Assembly: GCA_050942995.1 (NCBI GenBank)
Contig: JBMNOI010000028.1
Location: 1-34,296 of the forward strand
DNA: 34,296 nucleotides
Origin: JBMNOI01 sp050942995
Lineage (GTDB): Bacteria > Chloroflexota > Anaerolineae > UBA1429
Reading direction: 5' to 3'
Shown: positions 13,113 to 21,793 of the stretch, in pieces
Numbering within the stretch: position 1 is the stretch's first letter
How the letters are laid out: every line of letters begins with the position of its first letter
Notes under the pieces: generated by a model
Told to the model about the DNA's origin: nothing
Databases searched by the model: none
What the model saw: the letters and a program-made list of their open reading frames with translations, nothing else
Program-made: the position numbers and the translations under genes

Positions 13113-14093
13113 TCAGATCGGCTGCAAGTACTGCTTGGCGGCCCACAGGGTCACGCCGTCGAATCGCACCTGCGCCCACAGGATCCCGTTCCCCCACTGC
13201 TCGGCGCCGGTGAGAGTCAGGACCGTGCCGTGGGGTACGATGCGCCGTATGGCAAAGCCGGTGCCGGCGCCGGCACGCAGGCGCAAGCCATCCGATGCCG
13301 TCACCCGCGCTCGTGCGCCGGTGGCCGGCGGGGGTTGCGTGGCAAAGGCCGCCAGGTAGTTCGAGGCGACCCAGCCGTCATGGGCCCGACCGCCGCGATG
13401 GACGCGCACAAACACCCAGGTGATTCCCTGGCTGACCGCCGTCCGGTTACTGGGGAAGACCGTCTCGCCGTTAGAGAGCGTCAGGATAACGCTTGCCGCC
13501 AGATTCGCGGCGGAGCGCATCTTGAGCCCGAGCGGTGCCACCACATGGGTGGGCGAGCCAAAGGCCGGAGGCGCTGCCGTGGGGGACTTGGTGGCCGTCG
13601 GCGCAGGCGCCGCCCCTGTCGGCACGATCTCGCCGCATCCGATGATGGGGCTGCCGATGTTCACGTCGGCATGGATGACGATAGAGCTCCCATGAGACCC
13701 TCTGAGCTTGGCCTCGGTGATGGCGGTCGTTACCGTACGGTAGCTGGCACTGCCATCGGGGAAGAACTGGATGTTGGGCAGATGGATGATCTCGTCACCG
13801 GTGCAAGAAAAGGTGGGCAGCGTGCAACGCCCCACATTGCGAATAGCCAGCCGGCGATCACCCCCTATGGGCTGGAATCCGCTTACCCGCACAACGACCT
13901 CCCATTCGGCCCCCGCGAGAGGAGTAAGTGTCGCCGTGCCCATGATCCCACCCGCCGTGCTGTAGATGGGCGCTTCAAAGACGGTATGCGCCTGAACCGG
14001 CGGGGCGATGGGGACGATGGCAAACACCAGCATAAGCGCCAGCAGGGCCATCGTTATGCGGAACGTTCTGTGTCTTGGTATGATACCGGGCAT
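13113..14093 (-). CDS. Secreted protein with Cu,Zn-SOD-like domain and two SH3b domains
   Basis: A 326-residue exported protein. A signal peptide of about 35 residues ends PPVQA. Residues about 43-157 resemble a Cu,Zn superoxide dismutase barrel: GRC (C90), HLPNIQFFPDG, GSSIVIHA and GCGEI (C153), the last two like VVHE and RLACGVI of SOD with its disulfide partner. The HxH copper ligands appear lost (AIRNVGRC where SOD has HVHEFGDC), so catalysis is unlikely. A Pro/Thr-rich linker (158-182) leads to two bacterial SH3 domains (about 185-250 and 263-326), which usually bind cell-wall peptides. ATG 14093 has AGGAGG 5 nt upstream and begins the signal peptide; an in-frame extension to 14201 is rejected. 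Cell-wall attachment is inferred. Confidence 0.75.
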   Translation of the reverse strand: MPGIIPRHRTFRITMALLALMLVFAIVPIAPPVQAHTVFEAPIYSTAGGIMGTATLTPLAGAEWEVVVRVSGFQPIGGDRRLAIRNVGRCTLPTFSCTGDEIIHLPNIQFFPDGSASYRTVTTAITEAKLRGSHGSSIVIHADVNIGSPIIGCGEIVPTGAAPAPTATKSPTAAPPAFGSPTHVVAPLGLKMRSAANLAASVILTLSNGETVFPSNRTAVSQGITWVFVRVHRGGRAHDGWVASNYLAAFATQPPPATGARARVTASDGLRLRAGAGTGFAIRRIVPHGTVLTLTGAEQWGNGILWAQVRFDGVTLWAAKQYLQPI

Positions 14094-14289
14094 CTCATCC
14101 TCCTCATTCCTGGTCGTCCGCTGGCCCTCGATCATTTCGGGACCTCGCTTGTGCGCCCGCCCCGCACCCTGCAGGGCGATAAGCACATCGGACGCACTCA
14201 TGAAGTGAGAAAGGCACTCTCCGCCCCCCGATGAGACGACAATTCACAGGGACACAAGGGCACGAGCCTTTATCACTCCGTTATAACCC

Positions 14290-14318
14290 ATATTATGATG
14301 AAGAATATCGCCTGTCAA
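14290..14318 (-). promoter_or_regulatory. Promoter for the SOD-like/SH3 protein
   Basis: On the minus strand TTGACA (14318-14313), 17 nt, TAATAT (14295-14290). The leader to the ATG is about 190 nt; nothing recognisable was seen in it. Confidence 0.6.
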
Positions 14319-14376
14319 GAGAAAAATAAGCGCAAAAAACACTATTGGCGTTAGCTTTACTTCTGCGCCGCCGCCT

Positions 14377-14405
14377 TTGACGTCGGGCGTCCCCTCGGTT
14401 ACCAT
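14377..14405 (+). promoter_or_regulatory. Candidate promoter for the Gfo/Idh/MocA gene
   Basis: TTGACG (14377-14382), 17 nt, TACCAT (14400-14405). The leader contains a GAGGGG...CCCCTC inverted repeat (about 14427-14460) with inner GGCC pairs and no T-run. Confidence 0.45.
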
Positions 14406-14496
14406 GTACCCGACAGGCAAGTGACGAGGGGTCACCGGCCGATGATCTACCGGCCCCTCTATCCCCCGATACATTCCATTCGCAATGAGGAGCACT

Positions 14497-15519
14497 ATGC
14501 AAGTTCGCACCGTTCTGGTCGGTTGTGGCGGCATCAGCCGCACCTGGCTCGACGCCATCCGCGAGATCCCTGAGGTCGAGATCGTGGGCGCCGTCGATAT
14601 CGTCGAAGAAGCCGCCCGCGCCCGTGCCGAGGAGTACGGCCTCTCTCATGCCGTCATCGGCACCCGCCTCAAGGATGTGCTGGAGGCCACCCGCCCCGAC
14701 GCAGTGTTCAACTGCACCATTCCCGAGGCGCATCTGCCGGTCACGTTGGAGGCGCTGGAATTCGGCTGCCATGTGCTGGGGGAAAAGCCGCTGGCCGATT
14801 CGATGGACAACGCCCGCCGTATGGTCGATGCCGCCCTCAAGGCAGGGCGTATCTTTGCGGTGATCCAGAACCGCCGTTACGACGGCAACATCCGCCGTTT
14901 GCGCGCCTTTGTCGAATCGGGCACGCTGGGCCCAATCACCACCGTCGATTCGGACTTTTATCTGGGCGCGCATTTCGGCGGCTTTCGCGACCGTATGAAG
15001 CACGTGTTGCTACTTGATATGGCCATCCACACCTTCGACGCCGCCCGGCTCATAACCGGCGCCGATCCGCTCTCGGTGTACTGCCACGAGTGGAACCCCT
15101 CCGGGTCCTGGTACGACCACGATGCATCGGCCATCGCCATCTTTGAGATGAGCGACGGGCTGGTGTACAGCTATCGCGGAAGCTGGTGCGCCGAGGGGCT
15201 CAACACCACCTGGGAGTGCGACTGGCGCGTGATCGGTGAGCGCGGCAGTGTGCGGTGGGACGGCGCACAGGGCTTTTGCGCCGAAGTGGTGGCACAGACG
15301 GGCGGGTTCCGCTCTGAACTGGCCGCCGTGCCGGTGCCCGAGATCGATCCCGGCACCAAAGTGGGAGCTCACGGGGGCGTCATTCGCGAATTCGTCCACG
15401 CCGTCCAGACCGGCACCGATCCAGAGACGGTGTGCACCGACAATATCAAAAGCCTGGCCATGGTATTCGGGGCCATCGAGAGCGCCGAGACCGGCCGCCG
15501 CGTCGACATCCGCATCTAG
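14497..15519 (+). CDS. Gfo/Idh/MocA-family NAD(P)-dependent oxidoreductase
   Basis: A 340-residue soluble dehydrogenase, usually acting on sugars, inositols or sugar derivatives. The Rossmann nucleotide site is VLVGCGGIS (residues 6-14), the catalytic-lysine motif is GEKPL (95-99), and the second-domain motif is MAIHTFDAARL, holding the His and Asp of the family active site. Length is typical. The start at 14497 is chosen because GAGGAG lies 4 nt upstream and overlaps the alternative ATG at 14485. A terminator hairpin follows at 15595. The nearby GH15 gene hints at carbohydrate metabolism, but substrate is unknown. Confidence 0.9.
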   Translation: MQVRTVLVGCGGISRTWLDAIREIPEVEIVGAVDIVEEAARARAEEYGLSHAVIGTRLKDVLEATRPDAVFNCTIPEAHLPVTLEALEFGCHVLGEKPLADSMDNARRMVDAALKAGRIFAVIQNRRYDGNIRRLRAFVESGTLGPITTVDSDFYLGAHFGGFRDRMKHVLLLDMAIHTFDAARLITGADPLSVYCHEWNPSGSWYDHDASAIAIFEMSDGLVYSYRGSWCAEGLNTTWECDWRVIGERGSVRWDGAQGFCAEVVAQTGGFRSELAAVPVPEIDPGTKVGAHGGVIREFVHAVQTGTDPETVCTDNIKSLAMVFGAIESAETGRRVDIRI

Positions 15520-15594
15520 ACCGGGCGCCGCACCCCCGCCACCCTACATCATCGACTGGCGTTCGTTTATATAGACGACGTCAATGGGGATAAG

Positions 15595-15629
15595 TAACGC
15601 GGCTCACGGCGAAATCGTGAGCCGCGTTA
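15595..15629 (+). terminator. Hairpin terminator after the Gfo/Idh/MocA gene
   Basis: A perfect 14-bp stem (15595-15608 with 15616-15629) and a 7-nt loop. Only a weak T-rich tail (TTATTGCC) follows, so termination may be partial or need help. Confidence 0.65.
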
Positions 15630-15658
15630 TTGCCATCATGCCTCCCCAAACTTGCGTC

Positions 15659-15686
15659 TTGCGATAAAAAAGGTATACTGTATAAC
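15659..15686 (+). promoter_or_regulatory. Promoter region of the ileS T-box leader
   Basis: Two overlapping options: TTGCGA (15659-15664), 16 nt, TATAAC (15681-15686); or TTGCGT (15652-15657), 16 nt, TATACT (15674-15679). Either puts transcription start near 15687-15693, just before the T-box leader. Confidence 0.55.
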
Positions 15687-15689
15687 CGT

Positions 15690-15987
15690 AAATGAAAGGC
15701 GTTGACGGAGACGAGTAGATCGGCCGAGACGTCCAGAGAGCCCGGGCAAGGTGTGAGCCGGGTACGTTCTCACCGCTCGAAAATCCCTCCCGAGCCGGCA
15801 CCCCAACGGTCTGCAACGCAGACTCAGTAGGCCTGCCCGCCCTCGCCCGGCGTTATCCGGGGCGCACCCATCGGGGCCGACGAAGTGCCCCTGTGGATGA
15901 ATGAGTGGGCGGCTACGCCAATTAGGGTGGTACCGCGGGAGATGTGCGCATGCAGCTCTCGTCCCTTTACGGGACGAGAGCTTTTTT
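15690..15987 (+). promoter_or_regulatory. T-box riboswitch, isoleucine type
   Basis: A leader that binds uncharged tRNA and lets transcription proceed when charging is low. The diagnostic T-box AGGGTGGTACCGCGG is at 15924-15938. Its TGGT pairs with tRNA ends carrying discriminator A, as in tRNA-Ile. Upstream is a Stem I with GACGAGTAGA and CAGAGAGCCCGGG. The likely specifier is ATC at 15783-15785 within CGAAAATCCCTCC, an Ile codon. The terminator is at 15954-15987. The next gene is ileS, which agrees with the specifier. Exact leader start and Stem I folding were not computed. Confidence 0.92.
15954..15987 (+). terminator. T-box terminator hairpin
   Basis: A perfect 12-bp stem (15954-15965 with 15971-15982), loop TTTAC, and six T ending at 15987. 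This is the classic T-box terminator arrangement, regulated by the antiterminator that includes 15924-15938. Confidence 0.9.
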
Positions 15988-16017
15988 CGTTTTGAATTCG
16001 ATGGCAGGAGGAGAGGC

Positions 16018-19000
16018 ATGCCGTTCAAAGAAATTCCGGCCGATGTCGATTTTGTGGCCCAGGAATACGAGGTACTCAAGTTCTGGAAAGAAAGCAAGGC
16101 CTTTGAAAAACAGCGCGAGATGCGCAAGGGTGGCCCGACATGGTCGTTCATCGATGGCCCCATCACGGCCAACAACCCCATGGGCGTCCACCATGGCTGG
16201 GGCCGCGCCTACAAAGATCTCTTCCATCGCTTCTGGGTCATGCGCGGCCACGAGACCCGCTACCAGAACGGCTTCGACTGCCAAGGTCTGTGGGTCGAGG
16301 TCGAGGTCGAAAAAGAGCTGGGCTTTACCTCCAAAAAAGATATCGAGGCGTATGGCCTAGATCGCTTTGTGCTCAAGTGCAAAGAGCGCGTGCTGCGCTA
16401 TGCCGCGGTACAGACCGAGCAGTCCATTCGCCTGGGTTACTGGATGGACTGGAACGACGCCGCGTGGCTGCGCTGGCTGGCCGATCGCCTCATCGAGGAT
16501 CCTTCACAGATCATTACGGTGGAGGGCCCTGACGGATTGGTGACCGACACGGTGGAGCAGATCGTCAGCCGGCTGGGCCTGCCCGAGCTGGGCGGTAGCT
16601 ACTTTACGTTCTCTAACGAGAACAACTATATGATCTGGACCATGCTCAAAAAGTGCTGGGAGAACGGCTGGCTCTATCGCGGAGCCGACGTGATGCCCTG
16701 GTGCCCGCGATGCTCCACCGGCATCAGCCAGCACGAGATCGTTACCGACGGCTATGCCGAGTTGACCCACGCCTCGGTGACGGTGCGCTTCCCCCTGCGC
16801 GGGCGCCAGGGAGAATCGCTGCTGGTCTGGACCACCACGCCCTGGACGCTGACCAGCAACGTGGCCGCCGCCGTAGGCCCCGACCTGACTTATGTCAAGG
16901 TGCGCAACGGCGACGAGGTGCTCTACCTCTCCAAGGGCACGCTGCACATGCTGCGTGGCGAGTACGAGATTCTGGAAGAACTCAAAGGCCGCGATATGGA
17001 GGGCTGGACCTACGATGGCCCCTTTGACGACCTGCCCGCAGCACAGATGCCCGGCGGCCGCACCGAGCTATCCGAGTTGACCCGCGGGATCGAGGCCGGC
17101 GCCGCAGAAGCGCACCGGGTGATCTTGTGGGACGAAGTCGGTGAAGAAGAGGGGACCGGTATCGTCCACATCGCCCCCGGCTGTGGTGCCGAGGACTTTC
17201 GCCTGGGTCGTGAAAATCATCTGCCCATCATCGCTCCGCTGGACGAAGAGGGCTATTTCGTCGAGGGGTTTGGCAGCCTGACGGGGCGGCACGTTTCCGA
17301 GGTGAACCCGCTGATCTTTGACAATCTGGAGGCCAAGGGGCGCCGCTATCGGGTCAAAGATTACACCCACCGCTATCCGATCTGCTGGCGCTGCAAGACC
17401 GAGCTGGTCTTTCGCCTGGTGGACGAATGGTTCATCAGCATGGACGAACTGCGCCATCGCATGATGGATGTGACGCGGCAGATCCGCTGGATTCCGGCCT
17501 TTGGCCTGGAGCGCGAGCTGGACTGGCTGCGCAATATGCACGATTGGATGATCAGCAAAAAGCGCTACTGGGGGCTGGCCCTCCCCTTCTGGGAGTGCCC
17601 TGACTGCCACCACTTTGAGGTCATCGGCGACGAGATCGAACTGGAGCAGCGGGCCATCGAGGGGTGGGATACTTTTGCCGGCCACACGCCGCACCGGCCC
17701 TATATCGACGCCGTCAAGATCCGTTGCAGCAAATGCGGCGGCACCATGAACCGTGTGGCCGATGTGGGCAACCCCTGGCTGGATGCCGGTATCGTGCCCT
17801 TTAGCACGCTCCGCTATCGCAGCGACCGCGAGTACTGGGAAAAGTGGTTCCCGGCAGACTGGATCAGCGAGTCGTTCCCCGGCCAGTTCCGCAACTGGTT
17901 CTACAGCCTGCTGGCCATGTCCACCGTGCTGGAGAACCGCCCGCCCTTCTTGCAGAACTTTGGCTACGCCACGCTGCTCGCCGAGGACGGCCGTCCCATG
18001 CACAAGAGCTGGGGCAACGCTATCGAGTTCAACGAGGCGGCAGACAAGATGGGTGTGGATGTGATGCGCTGGCTGTACTGCGCGCACAAGCCCGAGAACA
18101 ACCTTCTCTTTGGCTACAACCGCGCCGACGAGGTTCGTCGCCAGTTCCTGCTGCCGTTGTGGAACGTATACAACTTTTTCGTCAGCTATGCCCGACTGGA
18201 CGGATGGGAGCCCGCGAAGGATGGTTTCGATCCGGCAATGCCCGAGGGCGCCACGCCGCGCAGCGACAACCTGCTGGATCGCTGGATCATCGCCCGAATC
18301 AATCAGGTCGTGAACCGTTGCACGGACGCGCTGGAAAACTCGGATGCCTACTCGGCCACACTGGCGCTGGAATCATTCCTGGACGATCTGACTAACTGGT
18401 ACGTGCGCCGCAGCCGCCGGCGATTCTGGAAGAGCGAGCATGATGCCGACAAGGATACGGCCTATGCCACGCTCTACTATGTGCTGGTGCGCATGATCAA
18501 GCTGCTGGCCCCGATGACGCCCTTTGTCACCGAGGTGATGTACCAGAATCTGGTGCGCTCCGTACAGTCCGATGCCTACGAGAGCGTCCACCATTGCGCC
18601 TGGCCTGTGGTAGATGATGCGGCGGTGGATGAGCGTCTGCTGGAGCAGATGGCGCTGGCGCGGCGCATCGCCAGCCTGGGCCTGGGCGCGCGCGGAAGTG
18701 TGAATATCAAAGTGCGTCAGCCTCTGGCCAAAGCCTATGCCTATATCAACGGTGGCCGTGACGGGCTGGATGACGAGCTGGTCGAGATCGTCGCCGACGA
18801 GCTCAACGTCAAGGGGTTAGAGTTCGTTCGGGAAGAGGGGCAGCTGGTGACCTATCGCGTTGTGGCCGACGGCCGCGCGCTGGGTCCGCGCCTGGGCGCT
18901 CGATTCCCACAGGTGCGCGCCGCTCTGGCCAAAGCCGATGCAGTCGCTATCGTCAAGCAGGTGCGGGCGGGTGAGCCCGTGACGGTGGCACTGGACGGCG

Positions 19001-19383
19001 AGACTGTCGAACTGGCGCCGGAGGAGATCATCATCAACACCGATCCCGGCGAGGGACTGGCCGTGGCCGCCGATCGCGGGGTGACCGTCGCCATCGACGT
19101 GACCATCACCCCCGAACTGGAGGCCGAGGGGCTGGTGCGCGATATCGTCCGCCAGATTCAGACGCTGCGCAAGGACGCCGACTATCAGCTCGACCAGCGC
19201 ATCACCGTCGGGGTATTCGACGCCGACGAGGAATTGGCCGCCGCCGTGCGACGGTTCGAGGACTATTTGCGCCAGGAGACGCTGTGCCATACGCTGATGC
19301 TGGAGGACGACGGCGTAGCGTGGGATGAGCGGAAATCACTCAAGCTGAGAGGCCGCGACATTCAGGTGGCCGTGCGCCGGTAG
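16018..19383 (+). CDS. ileS: Isoleucyl-tRNA synthetase (divergent type)
   Basis: Charges tRNA-Ile. 1121 residues. The start at 16018 has AGGAGGAGAGG just upstream; an open extension to 15901 lies inside the T-box and is rejected. The HIGH motif appears as HHGW (58-61) in NNPMGVHHGWGRAYKDLF, and the KMSKS loop as MHKSWGN (661-667). Both are far from the textbook forms. The editing-domain signature is WTTTPWTLTSN. Cys pairs (WCPRC near 228-232, CPDC and CSKCGG later) suggest zinc sites. About 45 residues (148-193) between GYWMDWND and SYFTFSNENNY appear to be an insertion relative to ordinary IleS, judged from memory of the family. The Ile T-box supports the identification. Confidence 0.92.
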   Translation: MPFKEIPADVDFVAQEYEVLKFWKESKAFEKQREMRKGGPTWSFIDGPITANNPMGVHHGWGRAYKDLFHRFWVMRGHETRYQNGFDCQGLWVEVEVEKELGFTSKKDIEAYGLDRFVLKCKERVLRYAAVQTEQSIRLGYWMDWNDAAWLRWLADRLIEDPSQIITVEGPDGLVTDTVEQIVSRLGLPELGGSYFTFSNENNYMIWTMLKKCWENGWLYRGADVMPWCPRCSTGISQHEIVTDGYAELTHASVTVRFPLRGRQGESLLVWTTTPWTLTSNVAAAVGPDLTYVKVRNGDEVLYLSKGTLHMLRGEYEILEELKGRDMEGWTYDGPFDDLPAAQMPGGRTELSELTRGIEAGAAEAHRVILWDEVGEEEGTGIVHIAPGCGAEDFRLGRENHLPIIAPLDEEGYFVEGFGSLTGRHVSEVNPLIFDNLEAKGRRYRVKDYTHRYPICWRCKTELVFRLVDEWFISMDELRHRMMDVTRQIRWIPAFGLERELDWLRNMHDWMISKKRYWGLALPFWECPDCHHFEVIGDEIELEQRAIEGWDTFAGHTPHRPYIDAVKIRCSKCGGTMNRVADVGNPWLDAGIVPFSTLRYRSDREYWEKWFPADWISESFPGQFRNWFYSLLAMSTVLENRPPFLQNFGYATLLAEDGRPMHKSWGNAIEFNEAADKMGVDVMRWLYCAHKPENNLLFGYNRADEVRRQFLLPLWNVYNFFVSYARLDGWEPAKDGFDPAMPEGATPRSDNLLDRWIIARINQVVNRCTDALENSDAYSATLALESFLDDLTNWYVRRSRRRFWKSEHDADKDTAYATLYYVLVRMIKLLAPMTPFVTEVMYQNLVRSVQSDAYESVHHCAWPVVDDAAVDERLLEQMALARRIASLGLGARGSVNIKVRQPLAKAYAYINGGRDGLDDELVEIVADELNVKGLEFVREEGQLVTYRVVADGRALGPRLGARFPQVRAALAKADAVAIVKQVRAGEPVTVALDGETVELAPEEIIINTDPGEGLAVAADRGVTVAIDVTITPELEAEGLVRDIVRQIQTLRKDADYQLDQRITVGVFDADEELAAAVRRFEDYLRQETLCHTLMLEDDGVAWDERKSLKLRGRDIQVAVRR

Positions 19384-19410
19384 CGCCGCGTTTGCCAAGA
19401 GATCGATACA

Positions 19411-19452
19411 AAGGACGGGCGGTGAATCACCGTCCGTCCTTCTTTGTACTTT
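19411..19452. terminator. Terminator between convergent ileS and feoC
   Basis: A 14-bp stem with one G-U pair (19411-19424 with 19428-19441), loop AAT, followed by TCTTTGTACTTT on the plus strand. The minus side has a weaker T-tract (TTTGTATC), so it may also end the feo transcript. Confidence 0.8.
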
Positions 19453-19472
19453 GAAACGACTCGACGCCCTCA

Positions 19473-19739
19473 TCACCTGACGGCGCGAAATCCCTTCTCC
19501 GTCACTCCCCAGAGACGCCCGCCATGGTGATCGATACAGGCCGCCGCACTGGGGCAGTCATCGCAATGTCTCGTCGCCGAACAATCGACCCGTTGCACAT
19601 AGCCGGCCCGCTCCAGATCCAGTAACATCTGCTCCAACAGATCCAGGGGCACATCGGCTTCGGCGGCCAGCTCGGTCAGTATCAAGGGGCGCCCTGAGGC
19701 CAGCACACGCAGCAGGTTTTGCAGAGGATCCTCGCTCAT
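19473..19739 (-). CDS. feoC: FeoC-like regulator of ferrous iron transport
   Basis: An 88-residue small cytoplasmic protein encoded last in the feo operon. The N-terminal half is a winged-helix fold (LTELAAEADVPLDLLEQMLLDLERAGYV, about residues 21-48). Then comes a Cys cluster with C53, C59, C62 and C68 (CX5CX2CX5C), of the kind that binds an Fe-S cluster in FeoC proteins. FeoC is thought to adjust FeoB activity or stability, or act as a transcription factor, in response to iron or oxygen. It lies 8 bp after feoB, so it is translationally close-coupled. Confidence 0.85.
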   Translation of the reverse strand: MSEDPLQNLLRVLASGRPLILTELAAEADVPLDLLEQMLLDLERAGYVQRVDCSATRHCDDCPSAAACIDHHGGRLWGVTEKGFRAVR

Positions 19740-19747
19740 CGTTCACC

Positions 19748-21739
19748 TCATAGCAGGACCAGGCCCAGATGATAAGCCACCACACCGGCGACCAGGGTCA
19801 ATACCGCCAGGAACAGCATATCCAGTGCCATCCACTTCCACGAGCCGCTCTCTTGCTTGATCACCACCACAGTCGAGATGCAGGGGATGAACAGCATCTG
19901 CGCCACGAGAAAAGCCAGCCCAGATGCGGGGGTAAAGCCCATGGAGAGCAACGCCGACAGACCGGCGGCATCCTCTCCTACACCGTACAACACGCCCAGC
20001 GTGGCGATGGCGTTCTCCTTGGCCGCGAAACTGGTCAACAACGCCAGCATCGCCCGCCAGTCTAGCCCCATGAGCGAACCCACCGGCGCCAGCAGCCGAC
20101 CGAACATGGCCAGGAAACTGGTCTCGATCTCGCCGTGAGGCAGAACGGCCAGCGCCCAGATGAGCACCGACATGCCCAGAATCACCGTGCCGGCCTTTTT
20201 CAAAAAGGCGACGATACGCTGTTGCACCAGCATCCCGATGGTGCGGGCGTTGGGCACATGATACAGGGGCATCTCCATGATAAAGGCGGCCTGCTCACCA
20301 CGCCCAAAGATTCGATGGATGACCATGCCCGACAGGGCCAGCGTCACCAACGGCAATCCGGTCAGCGCCCAGGTCGCTAAAGTGGCGTGATTGGGGAAAA
20401 AGGCCGGCGCCAGCACCGCCAGCACCGCCAGCCGGGCCGGACAGGGCACCAGAGGCGCCAGCATCATGGTCAGCAAGCGGCTACGCCGTGACTCGATAAT
20501 ACGCGTGCCCATCACCGCCGGCACATTGCAGCCAAAGCCCAAAAAGAGCGGCAAAAAGCTCTTGCCGTGCAGACCCATGCTGTGCATAAAGCGATCCATC
20601 ACATAGGCCGCCCGGGCCATGTAGCCCATATCCTCCAGCAGCCCCATGACGGTGAAAAAGATGAACAGGATGGGCAAAAAGGTCAGCATCAACCCCACCC
20701 CGCCGATGGCGCCGTCCACCACCAGGCCTCTCAGCCATTCGGGGCCTCCGGCCAGGACGACCTCGGCCCAATCGGCCAGGGGCAGCACCAGCCTATCCTC
20801 GATCCACTCTTGCATCGGAATGCCCACGGAATAGGTCAGACCAAAGATCAAAGCCAGCACCGCCGCCAGGGTCAACAATCCCCAGAAAGGATGGGTGGCG
20901 ACGCGATCCAGGCGTTGAGTGAGGGTGATATGCCCCATATGTGGACGCCTGAAAGCGGCACGGGTCATGCGCCGGATCCATTCATAACGGCCTCCGGCCA
21001 CGGCGATGATGGCGTCCTCATGCTCGCGCAACAGGGCATCGGTCTGCTCCCATCGATCGGGAGGCAGAGCCTCTCGCATCATCTCCGTCACCTGCTGGTC
21101 GCCCTCCAGCAACTTGAGGGCCACCCACTGAGGAGGATAGGGCGCCGGCACATAGTCATCCACCAGGGATTGTAACCGTTCGAGCACAGCGCGATGATCC
21201 TCTCGGATCTCGGGGCGGTTGGGCTCGCGCGCCGGGCCGTTGCGGACCACGCGAACCACCTCGTCGACAAGCTCGTGCACCCCCTGGTTGCGCGAGCTCA
21301 CCATCGGCACCACCGGTACGCCCAGGGCGGCCGAGAGCACCTCCGGCTCGATATCAAAGCCCTCCTGCTGAGCCACGTCCATCATATTCAGGCCGATGAC
21401 GAGGGGAGCCGGCAGAGCCAGCAATTCGGCCACAAGATAGAGGTTGCGCTCCATAGATGCGGCGTTGATGATCACGACCACCACATCGGGGCGCTCGTGG
21501 ATGATATAGTCGCGACTGACGAGTTCTTCGGGGGAAGCTGCGGTAAGACAATACGTGCCGGGCAGGTCGATGATGCTGAACAATACGCCGTCATGCTCGA
21601 ATTGGCCCGTGCGCTGCTCCACCGTCTTGCCCGGCCAGTTGCCCACATGCTGGTTCAACCCGGTCAGAATGTTAAACACCGTGCTCTTGCCCACATTAGG
21701 CTGGCCGGCCAGAGCAATCGCGGCGCTTTGTTTACTCAT
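19748..21739 (-). CDS. feoB: FeoB, ferrous iron transporter with G-protein domain
   Basis: Inner-membrane Fe(II) importer of 663 residues. The N-terminal GTPase has G1 GQPNVGKS (12-19), a G2 Thr at 39 in NWPGKTVEQ, G3 DLPG (58-61) and G4 NMMD (118-121). A helical GDI-like spacer follows. The membrane part contains both Gate motifs, one with FGCNVPAVMGTRII, whose Cys is a proposed iron or pore ligand, and one with AKENAIATLGVLYG. About eight to ten membrane segments are present. It starts 54 bp after feoA; the Shine-Dalgarno is weak (AGAAAGACAG), suggesting reliance on coupling. Confidence 0.95.
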   Translation of the reverse strand: MSKQSAAIALAGQPNVGKSTVFNILTGLNQHVGNWPGKTVEQRTGQFEHDGVLFSIIDLPGTYCLTAASPEELVSRDYIIHERPDVVVVIINAASMERNLYLVAELLALPAPLVIGLNMMDVAQQEGFDIEPEVLSAALGVPVVPMVSSRNQGVHELVDEVVRVVRNGPAREPNRPEIREDHRAVLERLQSLVDDYVPAPYPPQWVALKLLEGDQQVTEMMREALPPDRWEQTDALLREHEDAIIAVAGGRYEWIRRMTRAAFRRPHMGHITLTQRLDRVATHPFWGLLTLAAVLALIFGLTYSVGIPMQEWIEDRLVLPLADWAEVVLAGGPEWLRGLVVDGAIGGVGLMLTFLPILFIFFTVMGLLEDMGYMARAAYVMDRFMHSMGLHGKSFLPLFLGFGCNVPAVMGTRIIESRRSRLLTMMLAPLVPCPARLAVLAVLAPAFFPNHATLATWALTGLPLVTLALSGMVIHRIFGRGEQAAFIMEMPLYHVPNARTIGMLVQQRIVAFLKKAGTVILGMSVLIWALAVLPHGEIETSFLAMFGRLLAPVGSLMGLDWRAMLALLTSFAAKENAIATLGVLYGVGEDAAGLSALLSMGFTPASGLAFLVAQMLFIPCISTVVVIKQESGSWKWMALDMLFLAVLTLVAGVVAYHLGLVLL

Positions 21740-21793
21740 CGTTCTGTCTTTCTATATTTACGCTGTGATGGATCGGCGTCTAATATGGATAGG

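Larger units (their letters stand above)
12866..13145. repeat. Tandem duplication of about 140 bp carrying a terminator
   Basis: Two direct copies (about 12866-13005 and 13006-13145) align at a 139-140 bp offset with scattered substitutions and a few small indels. Each contains GCCATGGGCTG, an AAAAAGAAACAGGGCCGCCTC hairpin block and a GATCAGATCGGCTGC block. In the right copy the last block is the true 3' end and stop codon of the SH3-protein gene. In the left copy it is an unused fossil of that gene end. Confidence 0.85.

Noticed and set aside
17068..18087. Long antisense frame (339 codons) within ileS
   Set aside because: A GC-bias shadow of a conserved coding sequence; no domain recognised.
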